Position numbers and translations under genes: made by a program
Shown: piece by piece, positions 35,691-44,807 of the stretch
How the letters are laid out: every line of letters begins with the position of its first letter
How positions within the stretch are numbered: position 1 is the first letter of the stretch
Assembly (NCBI GenBank): GCA_018402255.1
Contig: JAGYIS010000003.1
Span: 62,001-126,000 of the forward strand
DNA from: Marinobacter sp.
GTDB taxonomy: Bacteria > Pseudomonadota > Gammaproteobacteria > Pseudomonadales > Oleiphilaceae
DNA length: 64,000 nt
Direction of reading: 5' to 3'
The notes under the pieces: model-generated
The model's database searches: none
The model's input: the letters and a program-made list of their open reading frames with translations, nothing else
Told to the model about the DNA's origin: nothing

Positions 35691-36375
35691 TCTCGACCCG
35701 GCGGTTACGGGACCGGCCCTGTTCGGTGTCGTTCCGGTACAGCGGGCGGGCGTCTGCATGGCCCGCGGCCTGCAGGCGATGCCGGGGTACGCCGGCGTTC
35801 TCAAAAAGGCGAACCACACTGCCAGCCCGGGCCGATGACAGCTCCCAGTTGGAAGGAAAACGCGGGGTTTGTATGGGCACGCTGTCGGTATGGCCGGCTA
35901 CCGTAATCTGGTATTCCGACTCTGCCAGCAGGGGCACCAGATTTTCCAGCTGCCGGATACCCTCTGCTGACAGAACCGCTTCGCCGGAGCCAAACAAAAT
36001 ATCGTTACTGATCCGGAAACGGACACCATCCTGCTGTGGAATCACCGTTATATCATCGCTCAGGCCTGCCACTTTCAGAGCTTCCCGGGCCCGCTCGGCA
36101 AAGGCTTCAGATTCGTCAGCCTCCGGTGTCACTGCCAGCTCCGGCTCGGCCGTTACCGGCTCAAGCGCTTGCGGCGCGGCAGTCACCGTTTCCTCTGTCA
36201 GCGCCGAAGGGCCACCAGACAACGCCAGCATCACCACAAACATCACCAGCAACAGGGTGATCACATCCAGATAAGTGATCAGCCAGCTTTCCTCCTCGGT
36301 GCTGTGGGTCACCGGAATGCGCAGGTAATCCGCCCGTTTCGCGACACCGGAGGTGGCGTGTTCCAGATCAGGCAT
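35662..36375 (-). CDS. motB: MotB/PomB-like stator protein with OmpA domain
   Basis: Stator subunit of 237 residues. The single membrane helix WLITYLDVITLLLVMFVVMLAL holds the Asp that carries the coupling ion. The C-terminal OmpA/MotB peptidoglycan-binding domain shows ITVAGHTDSVPI, NWELSSARAGSVVRLF and GHADARPLYRNDTEQGRSRNRRVEIIL. The start at 36375 overlaps the motA stop by eight bases; a start at 36465 would run 90 bases deeper into motA and is less likely. No flagellar genes are in the window, so it may drive a flagellar motor encoded elsewhere. Confidence 0.9.
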   Translation of the reverse strand: MPDLEHATSGVAKRADYLRIPVTHSTEEESWLITYLDVITLLLVMFVVMLALSGGPSALTEETVTAAPQALEPVTAEPELAVTPEADESEAFAERAREALKVAGLSDDITVIPQQDGVRFRISNDILFGSGEAVLSAEGIRQLENLVPLLAESEYQITVAGHTDSVPIQTPRFPSNWELSSARAGSVVRLFENAGVPRHRLQAAGHADARPLYRNDTEQGRSRNRRVEIILEGAPLH

Positions 36376-37204
36376 CGGCTGCGCCACCTGTACGACCGGC
36401 CTTGCCCCTTGCTCCGGCAGCTGCTGCCGGCCGTGGATCACGGATTTCATCTTCGTAACTGGCAACGAAGGACTTGAGCGTTTCCCGCATCAACGACGGA
36501 CTGCGTTTTTTACACATCATCGAAATACCCTGCATCACCATCCGCATCAGAATGATGCGCTGCTCGGTGCGCCGCTCAAGCTTGACCGCCACCGGCTTGA
36601 AAATCAGATTGGCCAGCAGGATGCCATAGAAGGTGGTCATCAGCGCGATGGCCAGCTGCTGGCCGATCACCGCCATGTTGCCATCGCCCAGCAGGAACAT
36701 CATATTGATCAGCCCCACCAGGGTGCCGATCATGCCAAACGCCGGGGCAAAGCTGGCCATCACCCGGAACAGCTGGGCTTCTGCATGTTCCCGGGCTCGC
36801 AACCGGGCTACCCGCCATTCAAGGAAGTCCATGATGTCCTCCTCGGGGTTCAGTTCGATCACCAACTGCACGCCGGAACGCAGGAACGGATTGCGTACAT
36901 GCTCAAGCTCCCGCTCCACCTGGGGCAGTTTGCCATCAATCCAGAGCCGGGAAATCCGCACCAATTCGTCAATGTCTTGCTGGGTATAGAGCTTCTCGTT
37001 ACGCACCACCGTGCCCAGCAACTTGAATACCCTGAGCACTTCTTTCAGAGGAAAGGAGATGAACGTTGCCGCCAGTGTGCCGCCAATGACAATCGCCAGC
37101 CCCGGCAGGTTGAAAAACAGCATCGGATCCTGCGCTGACCACAGGAGCACACTGGCCAGTACCGCCAGGCCCGCAATCATGCCGATGAGCGTAGAGGGAT
37201 TCAT
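36368..37204 (-). CDS. motA: MotA/PomA-like stator protein
   Basis: Stator channel subunit of 278 residues. It has four membrane segments (MNPSTLIGMIAGLAVLASVLLW; LPGLAIVIGGTLAATFISFP; FRVMASFAPAFGMIGTLVGLINMM; IALMTTFYGILLANLIFKPVA) and the long cytoplasmic loop with charged residues for rotor contact. The sequence resembles the PomA/Na+-type branch more than enterobacterial MotA, which is inference. GGAG lies seven bases upstream of the start. motB follows with overlap. Confidence 0.92.
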   Translation of the reverse strand: MNPSTLIGMIAGLAVLASVLLWSAQDPMLFFNLPGLAIVIGGTLAATFISFPLKEVLRVFKLLGTVVRNEKLYTQQDIDELVRISRLWIDGKLPQVERELEHVRNPFLRSGVQLVIELNPEEDIMDFLEWRVARLRAREHAEAQLFRVMASFAPAFGMIGTLVGLINMMFLLGDGNMAVIGQQLAIALMTTFYGILLANLIFKPVAVKLERRTEQRIILMRMVMQGISMMCKKRSPSLMRETLKSFVASYEDEIRDPRPAAAAGARGKAGRTGGAADA

Positions 37205-37300
37205 TTACATCTCCGTATGACACACATCATCACCAACCCGGTCTAGACTGATAGCATAAACAGACAAAGGCAAACTCAATTCTGACCGGAGTATAACAAC

Positions 37301-37759
37301 ATGGAAATCAAAACCTTTGCCGACCTGATCGACTGGACCCGGCAGCTGCATGCCCACCTTGCCCGTTGCCTGCACGAATCCGCCGCCCTGAACAAGGACG
37401 AACGGGCCAGCGCCCTGCTGGATTACATCAGCCGCCATGAAGACCTGCTGGCAAAAGCCGTGGCAGAGTATGAAAATCAAGCCGACCCGAAAGCCATGAA
37501 CACGCGACTTTACGACTATGGCGTGCACAAACCTATCGAGAATGAACGCACCTGCGACACCCACTACAACGATCTGGATTTTGCCGGCATTGCGCGGGAA
37601 ATTTTCGATTTCCACGACCAGGTGATGAACCTTTATGACAATCTTATTGGCAAGGCCGAGATTCCGGAGGCCAAAGCCCTTCTGGAGAATCTGAAATCCC
37701 TGGAGGAACATGAAGCCATGCGCATGGCCAGCCAGATCGGTCGAATGGAAGACCTTTGA
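37301..37759 (+). CDS. Helical protein, possibly hemerythrin- or ferritin-like
   Basis: Protein of 152 residues predicted to be almost all helix, with no signal or membrane segment. Histidines and acids are spaced as in metal-binding helical bundles: TRQLHAHLARCLHESA, LDYISRHEDLLAKAVAEYE, CDTHYNDLDFAGIAREIFDFHDQVMNLYD and LKSLEEHEAMRMASQIGRMEDL. I do not recognise a named family. It stands alone between motA (divergent) and the TRAP genes. Metal binding is a guess from the His/Glu pattern. Confidence 0.7.
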   Translation: MEIKTFADLIDWTRQLHAHLARCLHESAALNKDERASALLDYISRHEDLLAKAVAEYENQADPKAMNTRLYDYGVHKPIENERTCDTHYNDLDFAGIAREIFDFHDQVMNLYDNLIGKAEIPEAKALLENLKSLEEHEAMRMASQIGRMEDL

Positions 37760-37916
37760 GGTTAGACCTATGTCGTAGATAGCCACATTTTTACTGCGAC
37801 CGCACCGCCGTAGTTGTTAACCTGAACTAGAATCACAGAACACATTGCGCTTTTTAACAAAAGCCCGTTCTGATCATTAGAAACAATTACAACAAAGACA
37901 AGAGGATAGAAGAGCA

Positions 37917-38993
37917 ATGAAAATCCGTTCTGTTCTTTCCGCGGCTGTGCTGGCAGTAGCAACAACATTTGCCGCCACTCAGGCGCTCGCGCAAGAGAAG
38001 TTCACCCTGAAACTGGCCGAAACCTGGGGCCCAAACTTTCCGATCTTTGGTGACACCACCAAAAATTTCGCCGAAACCGTCGAGAAAATGTCCGACGGGC
38101 GACTGGTCATACGCATCGACTCGGCCAACAAGCACAAGGCCCCACTGGGCGTTTTTGACATGGTCAAGGCCGGTCAGTACGACATGGGCCACTCGGCCTC
38201 CTACTACTGGAAAGGCAAAGTACCTGAAACCCTGTTTTTTACCAGCATGCCCTTTGGCATGAACGCCATGGAACAGTACGCCTGGTTCTACCATGGCGGC
38301 GGTATGGAGCTGATGCAGGAAGTGTATGAGCCCCACAACATGCTGTCCTTCCCGGGTGGCAACACCGGTGTGCAGATGGGTGGCTGGTTCCGCAAGGAAA
38401 TCAAATCCCTGGACGACCTGAAAGGTCTGAAAATGCGGATTCCTGGCTTTGCCGGCGAAGTCTTCGCCGAAGTCGGCGTTAACCCCACCAACATTGCCCC
38501 GGGCGAGCTCTACACCGCCCTTGAGCGCAACACCATTGATGCCGTTGAGTGGGTAGGCCCGGCACTGGATCTGCGCCTTGGTTTCCAGCAGATTGCCGAC
38601 TACTACTACACTGGCTGGCATGAGCCTGCCACCGAGCTGCAGTTCCTGGTCAACAAGCGCGTCTGGGAACGCCTGCCTGCAGACCTTCAGGAAATCATGC
38701 GCGTTGCCATGCGCACTGCTTCCTATGACATGCTGGTACACTCCCAGCACGCCAACGCAGAAGCCTGGGCCAACATCAAGGAAGAGTACCCGAACGTGCA
38801 GATCAAGCAGTTCCCGGATGACATCTTCCAGACCATGTACGACGCCAACAAGCGGCTGCTGAAAGCCGCCGCTGAACGTAACGATCTGTCGGCCCGGATT
38901 GTGGAATCCCAGGACACGTACCTGCGCCAGAGCAGAGCCTACACTGACATCTCTGAGCGCGCTTACCTGAACACCATGGCCGAAGTCGAGTAA
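37917..38993 (+). CDS. TRAP transporter substrate-binding protein, DctP family
   Basis: Periplasmic solute receptor of 358 residues with a signal peptide cut after TQALA. DctP features include FTLKLAETWGPNFPIFGDTTKNFAETVEKMSDGRL, GVFDMVKAGQYDMGHSA, LKGLKMRIPGFAGEVF and the family Arg in KMRIPG that binds a carboxylate. Substrate is therefore probably an organic acid. An AGAGG site precedes the start. A terminator follows before the membrane genes, so the receptor is expected to be made in excess. Confidence 0.93.
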   Translation: MKIRSVLSAAVLAVATTFAATQALAQEKFTLKLAETWGPNFPIFGDTTKNFAETVEKMSDGRLVIRIDSANKHKAPLGVFDMVKAGQYDMGHSASYYWKGKVPETLFFTSMPFGMNAMEQYAWFYHGGGMELMQEVYEPHNMLSFPGGNTGVQMGGWFRKEIKSLDDLKGLKMRIPGFAGEVFAEVGVNPTNIAPGELYTALERNTIDAVEWVGPALDLRLGFQQIADYYYTGWHEPATELQFLVNKRVWERLPADLQEIMRVAMRTASYDMLVHSQHANAEAWANIKEEYPNVQIKQFPDDIFQTMYDANKRLLKAAAERNDLSARIVESQDTYLRQSRAYTDISERAYLNTMAEVE

Positions 38994-39016
38994 ACTCAGG
39001 GCCCTGGAAGTAACAG

Positions 39017-39052
39017 AGCCGGGATCGCTCAATATGGTGATCCCGGCTTTTT
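39017..39052 (+). terminator. Intercistronic terminator between dctP and dctQ genes
   Basis: Stem AGCCGGGATC / GATCCCGGCT (39017-39026 with 39039-39048) then TTTTT. It lies 23 bases after the receptor stop. Partial termination here would lower membrane-subunit expression. Confidence 0.88.
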
Positions 39053-39096
39053 CGTTTCACAATTACTGACATCCGCTTTGCGGAGGAACAAGCTCC

Positions 39097-39642
39097 ATGC
39101 GCTGGATTATCAAACTCGACAAGAGCCTGGCCTGGCTCTCCAAAATGTGCGGCTGGATCGCCTGCCTGGCTATGATCCTGATGGCCGCAAACGTTTTCTA
39201 CGATGTGGTCGCACGCTATGCCTTCAACGAAGTGTCCATCGCCATGCAAGAGATGGAATGGCATTTGTACTCTGTGGTGTTCCTGCTGGGCATTCCCTAC
39301 GCTCTGCGCACTGATGGGCACGTACGGGTTGACGTGTTTTACACCCGATGGAGCAACAAAGCCAAGGCCTGGATCAACATCATTGGCGCTGTCGCGTTTG
39401 TGATTCCTTTTGCTTACCTGATCGGCCGCTATGGTTACAGCTTTGCGCTGGACTCTTTCCAGATGGGCGAAGGCAGCGGCGACCCTGGCGGTCTGCCGCA
39501 CCGGTGGGTGATCAAAGCCATTATTCCCCTCAGCGCCGTGTTCATGGCGACGGCCGGACTGAACATGGTCACTTACGCCATCCGGGTATTATCCGGCGAG
39601 AAGGAATACGTTGGTGAGCACAGCGCAGGAGGCCTCGCATGA
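39097..39642 (+). CDS. TRAP transporter small membrane subunit, DctQ family
   Basis: Four-helix subunit of 181 residues that joins the large subunit and assists transport. Helices include LSKMCGWIACLAMILMAANVFYDVVARY and EMEWHLYSVVFLLGIPYALRTDGHVRVDVFY, the DctQ signature. GGAGG lies 11 bases before the ATG. The stop overlaps the DctM start by four bases. Confidence 0.94.
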   Translation: MRWIIKLDKSLAWLSKMCGWIACLAMILMAANVFYDVVARYAFNEVSIAMQEMEWHLYSVVFLLGIPYALRTDGHVRVDVFYTRWSNKAKAWINIIGAVAFVIPFAYLIGRYGYSFALDSFQMGEGSGDPGGLPHRWVIKAIIPLSAVFMATAGLNMVTYAIRVLSGEKEYVGEHSAGGLA

Positions 39643-40934
39643 TTGGCATGATTATGTTCGGCGTGGCCCTGATCATGCTGATGTTTGGTTTTCCTGTGGC
39701 GTTTACCTTCGGCGGCGTGGCGTTGTTTTTTGGCATCTTTGCAGAGGGCATGGACCTGTTCGCGTTCATGCCCTACCGGATCATGAGTGTGATGCAAAAC
39801 ACCGTGCTGATGGCGGTACCCCTGTTTATTTTCATGGGCGTAGTGCTGCAACGCACCAAGCTTGCGGAACAGTTGCTCACCTCCATGGGCCGGCTGTTTG
39901 GCGGCCTGCCGGGTGGCCTGGCCATTTCAACCATTCTGGTTGGTGCTCTGCTCGCGGCCTCGACCGGTGTGGTCGGTGCCAGTGTTGTCGCCATGGGTCT
40001 GATCTCGCTGCCGGTGATGCTGGCGCACAACTACGACAAGCGTCTGGCCACCGGCACCATCTGTGCGTCTGGCACCCTCGGTCAAATTGTACCCCCGTCG
40101 ATTATCCTGATCATTCTGGGTGATGTGCTGGGCCTGCCGGTCGGCGACCTGTTCAAAGCCGCAGTCGGGCCAGGCATGGTTCTGATCGGCATGTACATTG
40201 TTTACATTCTGATCCTTACCCGGTTCAAGCCGCAGACGGCGCCTGCCATGCCACCGGATGACAGCATCAGCCGCAGCAGAGAAATCCGCAATGCCCTGTT
40301 CGCCATTATCCCGCCCCTGGCGTTGATTGTGGTGGTGCTTGGCTCGATCTTTACCGGCATTGCCACACCCACCGAGTCTTCAGCCCTGGGCGGTGTGGGC
40401 GCGGTTATCCTGGCCATCATTTACCGCCAGTTCACCTTCAAAATGGTGTGGGACGCGTCGAAGGACACCGTCAAGGTGACCGCCATGGTATTTGCCATTC
40501 TGATAGGCGCCACGGCATTCTCGATGGTATTCAGCTACACCGGTGGTGATTACCTGCTGGAAGAGTGGCTGCTGATGCTACCCGGTGAGCAGTGGGGCTT
40601 TATTATCCTCGCCATGCTGGTGATCCTGATCCTCGGGTTCTTTATCGACTTCGTGGAAATCTCCTTCATCATCGTGCCCATTCTGGCGCCGGTTGCCGAA
40701 GCACTGGGCATTAACATGGTGTGGTTTGCGATTCTGGTGGCGATGAACCTGCAAACCAGCTTCCTGACACCGCCATTCGGATTCGCTTTGTTTTACCTCA
40801 AAGGCGTGGCACCGCCCAACGTGAAGACGACGGACATCTATAAAGGCATTATTCCGTTTATTCTGATCCAACTGCTGGTGCTTGGGCTGATCATCGTGTT
40901 CCCGGAATGGTTTGGGATGAGCTCCTCCTACTGA
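39639..40934 (+). CDS. TRAP transporter large membrane subunit, DctM family
   Basis: Main sodium-coupled permease of 431 residues with about 12 hydrophobic segments. It shows LMFGFPVAFTFGGVALFFGI, AVPLFIFMGVVLQRTKLAEQLL, ICASGTLGQIVPPSIILIILGDVLGLPVGDLFKAAVGPG and TGIATPTESSALGGVGAVIL, all DctM hallmarks. GGAGG lies upstream within dctQ. A strong terminator follows. Confidence 0.95.
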   Translation: MIGMIMFGVALIMLMFGFPVAFTFGGVALFFGIFAEGMDLFAFMPYRIMSVMQNTVLMAVPLFIFMGVVLQRTKLAEQLLTSMGRLFGGLPGGLAISTILVGALLAASTGVVGASVVAMGLISLPVMLAHNYDKRLATGTICASGTLGQIVPPSIILIILGDVLGLPVGDLFKAAVGPGMVLIGMYIVYILILTRFKPQTAPAMPPDDSISRSREIRNALFAIIPPLALIVVVLGSIFTGIATPTESSALGGVGAVILAIIYRQFTFKMVWDASKDTVKVTAMVFAILIGATAFSMVFSYTGGDYLLEEWLLMLPGEQWGFIILAMLVILILGFFIDFVEISFIIVPILAPVAEALGINMVWFAILVAMNLQTSFLTPPFGFALFYLKGVAPPNVKTTDIYKGIIPFILIQLLVLGLIIVFPEWFGMSSSY

Positions 40935-40942
40935 CCCCTTCA

Positions 40943-40972
40943 GGATCGGGCCGCCGGCCCGATCCTTTCTTC
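40943..40972 (+). terminator. Rho-independent terminator after the TRAP operon
   Basis: Ten-base-pair stem GGATCGGGCC / GGCCCGATCC (40943-40952 with 40956-40965) with a three-base loop and a T-rich tail TTTCTTCTT. Confidence 0.9.
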
Positions 40973-41116
40973 TTCCCGATTTTTCTGTTTGCCGGCTCTT
41001 CTGCTTTCGCCACCTGACAATTCCTGATCATTTTCTATACTAAAGGCTAACCGCGACTCTCAGTTCTGCATTCGGGACGACGCCGAATAACACGACACCC
41101 AGGGGAGAAAGCTTTC

Positions 41117-42430
41117 ATGGCACAGGGAACAGCCCGCAAATCGGACTATTCAGACAAAAACGCAAAAGCCAATATTCTGAGCCTGCCGCTGGACGCCAGC
41201 GAGGCCGACCGGCAACCCCATGGCTATGAGCGCTGGCTGATCACCAAGCTGATGCGCATGGCAGGCACGCCACCCATTCGTTTCCGACTCTGGAACGGCG
41301 ATGTGGTTGAGCCGGAGCAGCCACCGGCCCGGTTTACACTGCACCTGAAGGACCACAAGGCGCTGTACGCTCTGGTGGCCAATCCCAATCTCGCCTTCGG
41401 CGACCTCTACAGTGCGGGGCGCCTTGATGTGGAGGGGGATTTACCCGACTTGATGGAAAGCCTGTACCGATCCGTGCATGCGGCCCGTCAGAAATGGCCC
41501 CGCTGGCTGGATGCGCTGTGGCGCAACCACAATCCCCGCTCAACAGGCATTACCGAAGCCAAGGAAAACATTCACCACCACTACGATCTGGGCAACGAGT
41601 TCTACCGACTTTGGCTGGACCAGGCCGAAATGCAATACACCTGCGCCTATTATGAAAGCCCCGACAATACGCTCGAACAGGCGCAGCTGGCCAAGCTTGA
41701 GCACGTATGCCGGAAACTTCGGCTGAAGCCGGGCATGACCGTGGTTGAGGCCGGTTGCGGCTGGGGTGGACTGGCCCGTTACATGGCGCGCCATTACGGT
41801 GTGAAAGTCTGTTCCTACAACATTTCCCGGGAACAACTTGCCTATGCCCAGGCTGAGTCGGAAAAACAGGGCCTGAATCACCTGATCACCTACATTGAAG
41901 ACGACTACCGCAACATTAGCGGGCAATTCGACGCCTTCGTCTCCATCGGCATGCTTGAGCATGTAGGCAAAGAGAACTATGCCGCCATGTCTGAACTGAT
42001 CAAACGCACGCTCAAGCCCCGAGGTATTGCCTTGCTCCACAGTATCGGGCGCAACCGGCCCATGCTGATGAATGCCTGGATCGAGAAACGAATTTTCCCG
42101 GGCGCCTACCCGCCCAGCATCGGTGAGTTCATGACCATCTGCGAACACAGCGATTTTTCTGTTCTGGACGTGGAAAACCTGCGCCTGCATTACGCCCAGA
42201 CCCTGAACCACTGGACCGAACGTTTCGAAGCCAGGGCCGATGACGTGACCGCCCTGTACGACGAGCATTTCACCCGGGCCTGGCGTCTTTACCTGGCGGG
42301 CTCTGTTGCAGCCTTTCGGGCCGGTTCGCTGCAGCTGTTCCAGGTCGTCTTTACCCATGGCGACAATAACGATTTGCCCCAGAGCCGTCAGGATCTCTAT
42401 ACCTTCCCGGCGACTCCGGAGGGTGTGTGA
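41117..42430 (+). CDS. Cyclopropane-fatty-acyl-phospholipid synthase family methyltransferase
   Basis: SAM-dependent enzyme of 437 residues. It has the CFA synthase layout: N-terminal lipid-binding part (about 50-130, FGDLYSAGRLDVEGDLPDLM), then the methyltransferase with NIHHHYDLGNEFYRLWLD, MQYTCAYYESPDNTLEQAQ, VVEAGCGWGGLARYMA, SIGMLEHVGKENY and FPGAYPPSIGEF. CFA synthases add a methylene across the double bond of membrane phospholipid acyl chains. GGGGAGAAAG precedes the start. The stop overlaps the flavin-reductase start (TGATG), an unusual partner that hints at further modification of the methylated chain. Confidence 0.93.
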   Translation: MAQGTARKSDYSDKNAKANILSLPLDASEADRQPHGYERWLITKLMRMAGTPPIRFRLWNGDVVEPEQPPARFTLHLKDHKALYALVANPNLAFGDLYSAGRLDVEGDLPDLMESLYRSVHAARQKWPRWLDALWRNHNPRSTGITEAKENIHHHYDLGNEFYRLWLDQAEMQYTCAYYESPDNTLEQAQLAKLEHVCRKLRLKPGMTVVEAGCGWGGLARYMARHYGVKVCSYNISREQLAYAQAESEKQGLNHLITYIEDDYRNISGQFDAFVSIGMLEHVGKENYAAMSELIKRTLKPRGIALLHSIGRNRPMLMNAWIEKRIFPGAYPPSIGEFMTICEHSDFSVLDVENLRLHYAQTLNHWTERFEARADDVTALYDEHFTRAWRLYLAGSVAAFRAGSLQLFQVVFTHGDNNDLPQSRQDLYTFPATPEGV

Positions 42431-43557
42431 TGGATTATTACGATGTCATCATCGTCGGGGCCGGGCCGGCCGGATCCACCTTGGCCCGGTCGCTGGAATC
42501 CGCTGGCAAGCGGGTGCTGATCATCGACAAACAAACCTTTCCACGGGACAAGACCTGTGCCGGTTGGGTCACGCCGGCGGTGTTCAAAAGTCTGGATATC
42601 AATCCCGAGGACTACGGTCACGCCCGCACTATCCAGCCAATTCGCCGCTTCCGTATCGGCATGATGGGGCAAAATGCCGTTGAGAACGATCACGATGAGA
42701 TTGTCAGCTATGGCATCCGGCGCTGCGAGTTCGATGCCTTCTTGCTGGGCCGGGTCCGCTCCCCGAAACAGCTGGGTACGCCGGTAAAATCCATCGTCCG
42801 GGAGAACGGCAACTGGACCCTCAACAACCAATGGCAGGCGCCATTGTTGATTGGAGCGGGCGGGCATTTTTGCCCGGTGGCCAAGCTGTTGGGCCATGGT
42901 CCCGGCAAGCATGAAACGGTGGTCGCTGCCAAAGAAGTCGAATTCGAGATGACGCCTGAGCAAGCCCAGGCATGCGAGGCCCGCGGCGACACCCCCGAGC
43001 TCTGGTTTTGCCGCGACCTGAAAGGTTATGCCTGGGTGTTCCGCAAAGGCAACTTCCTGAACATCGGCCTGGGACGGGAAGACAATCATAAGTTGTCTGA
43101 ACACCTGGCTGCCTTTGTGGCGAACATGAAACAGGCAGGACGTGTTCCCGAAGACCTGCCCGGCCGTTTCAAGGGCCACGCCTACCTGCTATACGCCCAT
43201 GCCGACCGGCCTCTGGTGGATGATGGGGTCATGTTGATCGGCGATGCCGCGGGGCTGGCCTATACCCAGAGTGGCGAGGGAATCCGCCCGGCCATAGAGT
43301 CTGCATTGATGGCGGCCAACGTGATTCTGGCGGCGCCAGACGCTTCCGCGGTCTCGTTGCAGCCTTATGGCGACCAGATTGCCGCGCGGTTTGGCAACCG
43401 CCTGTCGACCCAGGAACCAGCAGGATTTGATCTACCGGAATGGCTGAAGCAACCCATTGCCAGCGGCCTGATGCGCTCGCACTGGTTTACCCGGAAAGTG
43501 GTCACCGAGAAGTGGTTTTTGCACCAGCAAATACCACCTTTAAAAGTGGCCGTCTGA
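42430..43557 (+). CDS. FAD-dependent oxidoreductase of the geranylgeranyl-reductase family
   Basis: Flavoprotein of 375 residues. It has DVIIVGAGPAGSTLARSLESAGKRVLIIDK (FAD ADP-binding fold), a Cys in FPRDKTCAGWVTP as in geranylgeranyl reductases, LLIGAGGHFCPVAK, and the flavin-binding VMLIGDAAGLAYTQSGEGIRPAIESALMAA. Members reduce isoprenoid double bonds or act as halogenases or hydroxylases. It is translationally coupled to the CFA-synthase-like gene, so the substrate may be a lipid acyl chain. That substrate is inference only. Confidence 0.9.
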   Translation: MDYYDVIIVGAGPAGSTLARSLESAGKRVLIIDKQTFPRDKTCAGWVTPAVFKSLDINPEDYGHARTIQPIRRFRIGMMGQNAVENDHDEIVSYGIRRCEFDAFLLGRVRSPKQLGTPVKSIVRENGNWTLNNQWQAPLLIGAGGHFCPVAKLLGHGPGKHETVVAAKEVEFEMTPEQAQACEARGDTPELWFCRDLKGYAWVFRKGNFLNIGLGREDNHKLSEHLAAFVANMKQAGRVPEDLPGRFKGHAYLLYAHADRPLVDDGVMLIGDAAGLAYTQSGEGIRPAIESALMAANVILAAPDASAVSLQPYGDQIAARFGNRLSTQEPAGFDLPEWLKQPIASGLMRSHWFTRKVVTEKWFLHQQIPPLKVAV

Positions 43558-43562
43558 AACGC

Positions 43563-43587
43563 AAAAACCGGGGCCCAAAGGCCCCGG
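43563..43587 (-). terminator. Rho-independent terminator after the porin gene
   Basis: Stem CCGGGGCC / GGCCCCGG around a CAAA loop; read leftwards it ends in TTTTT. It also lies six bases past the flavoprotein stop and could serve both directions. Confidence 0.85.
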
Positions 43588-43614
43588 CAAAGTGACGCGA
43601 CATGAAGCGCGGTA

Positions 43615-44622
43615 TTACATGGAGAAGTTGTGCTCGAAACCGATACCGAAGGTGGTGTCGTCAGTGGCCAGGCCGGTGTTTTTGTCAGCTTCAACCTGAG
43701 CAAAATAACCAAACATCTTAGAGCTCTTGCCGACTTTGTAGTCTGCACCCAGGGCCATCAGGGTCAGATCGTCGTCAGAGGCATCCATATCAGTCATGCC
43801 GTACTGGGCTTTCAGCTTCCAGCGATCCAGCTTGACGGCAGCACTCACAATATAGGTAGTGTCTTCAAAATCACCACCGTCAACTGCAGAGTCAGAGTTT
43901 TCGGACTGCTGGAACAAAGCACCCAACTCAAAGTTTTCAATGTTCAGCTTGGCGGCGACGTGTAGTGCGTCGACCAGGGTATCGTTGTCACCCAGATCAA
44001 ACAGGTTGGTTTCGATTTCAGAGTCGTAGCCCAGTGATGCGTAGAGCATGCCGTTGTCGAACACAACCGACGTCGAGAAGCCGTCAGCAACGCCGTCACG
44101 ACGATCGGTGCCCACGGTATCGCCTTCACCCGGGATCATGGCGAGATTCAGGCTGACCACATCGGCAATTTTGGGAGAGGAGTACTGGATGATGTTGTTA
44201 GCGCGCTCAGAACCGCCGACGATTTCATTCACGTCGCCGCGCAGGTCACCAAACTGGTCAATCTTGCCCTGAGAAACCTTGAACGGGGTATCAAATTTAC
44301 CCGCTTTCAGCATACCCAGCTGACTGTGCTTGAAGCCACCAAAGATATTGCGCTGGCTAAAAGGACCGCTACCGTCGTCAACACTGATCTGGTACTCAGC
44401 CTGGTAAATAGCGACCACATCGTTAATGTCGAGGTCCAGCTCGCCTTTCACGCCAAGACGTGATGCGTTACTTTCCAGTTCCCACTGATCGTCAGCACCA
44501 TTGTCCTGATTCTCATAAGAAACGTTCACTTTACCGTAAACGGTCGGGCCCTTGTCGGCCATCGCTACAGAAGGCGCGATAACCATGGAACCGATAGCCA
44601 GTGCCAGCAATTGCTTTTTCAT
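43615..44622 (-). CDS. Gram-negative general porin
   Basis: Outer-membrane porin of 335 residues. The start at 44622 gives signal peptide MKKQLLALAIGSMVIAPSVAMA; the open frame begins 15 bases upstream. Mature protein begins DKGPTVYGKVNVSYENQD and has alternating strands and acidic loops, with a terminal EHNFSM strand ending close to the usual C-terminal aromatic rule (Phe one before Ser-Met). The fold is of the 16-strand porin_4 type common in marine gammaproteobacteria. Single gene with its own terminator. Confidence 0.88.
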   Translation of the reverse strand: MKKQLLALAIGSMVIAPSVAMADKGPTVYGKVNVSYENQDNGADDQWELESNASRLGVKGELDLDINDVVAIYQAEYQISVDDGSGPFSQRNIFGGFKHSQLGMLKAGKFDTPFKVSQGKIDQFGDLRGDVNEIVGGSERANNIIQYSSPKIADVVSLNLAMIPGEGDTVGTDRRDGVADGFSTSVVFDNGMLYASLGYDSEIETNLFDLGDNDTLVDALHVAAKLNIENFELGALFQQSENSDSAVDGGDFEDTTYIVSAAVKLDRWKLKAQYGMTDMDASDDDLTLMALGADYKVGKSSKMFGYFAQVEADKNTGLATDDTTFGIGFEHNFSM

Positions 44623-44750
44623 TCCGTTCTTCTCCATCAGTGATCATTGTTGATCGGTGTTGAATTTCGTGATCACACTATGGCGATGGTTTATGAACGA
44701 TTTGTTAATGTAATGTTGCGGTTATATGAAACCTGTCTTCTGGACCGCTG

Positions 44751-44790
44751 AAACGACAAACCCCGCCTTATGGGTGGGGTTTGTCGTTTT
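44751..44790 (-). terminator. Rho-independent terminator after the choice-of-anchor gene
   Basis: Fourteen-base-pair stem AAACGACAAACCCC / GGGGTTTGTCGTTT around an 11-base loop, 18 bases past the stop codon at 44808. The tail in either direction has only a few T, but the stem is very stable. Confidence 0.8.
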
Positions 44791-44807
44791 ACTGAGTTGC
44801 CGGCTGA

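Noticed and set aside
37887..39032. 381-codon open frame opposite the TRAP receptor gene
   Set aside because: Shadow frame; receptor on the plus strand has a signal peptide and a known family.
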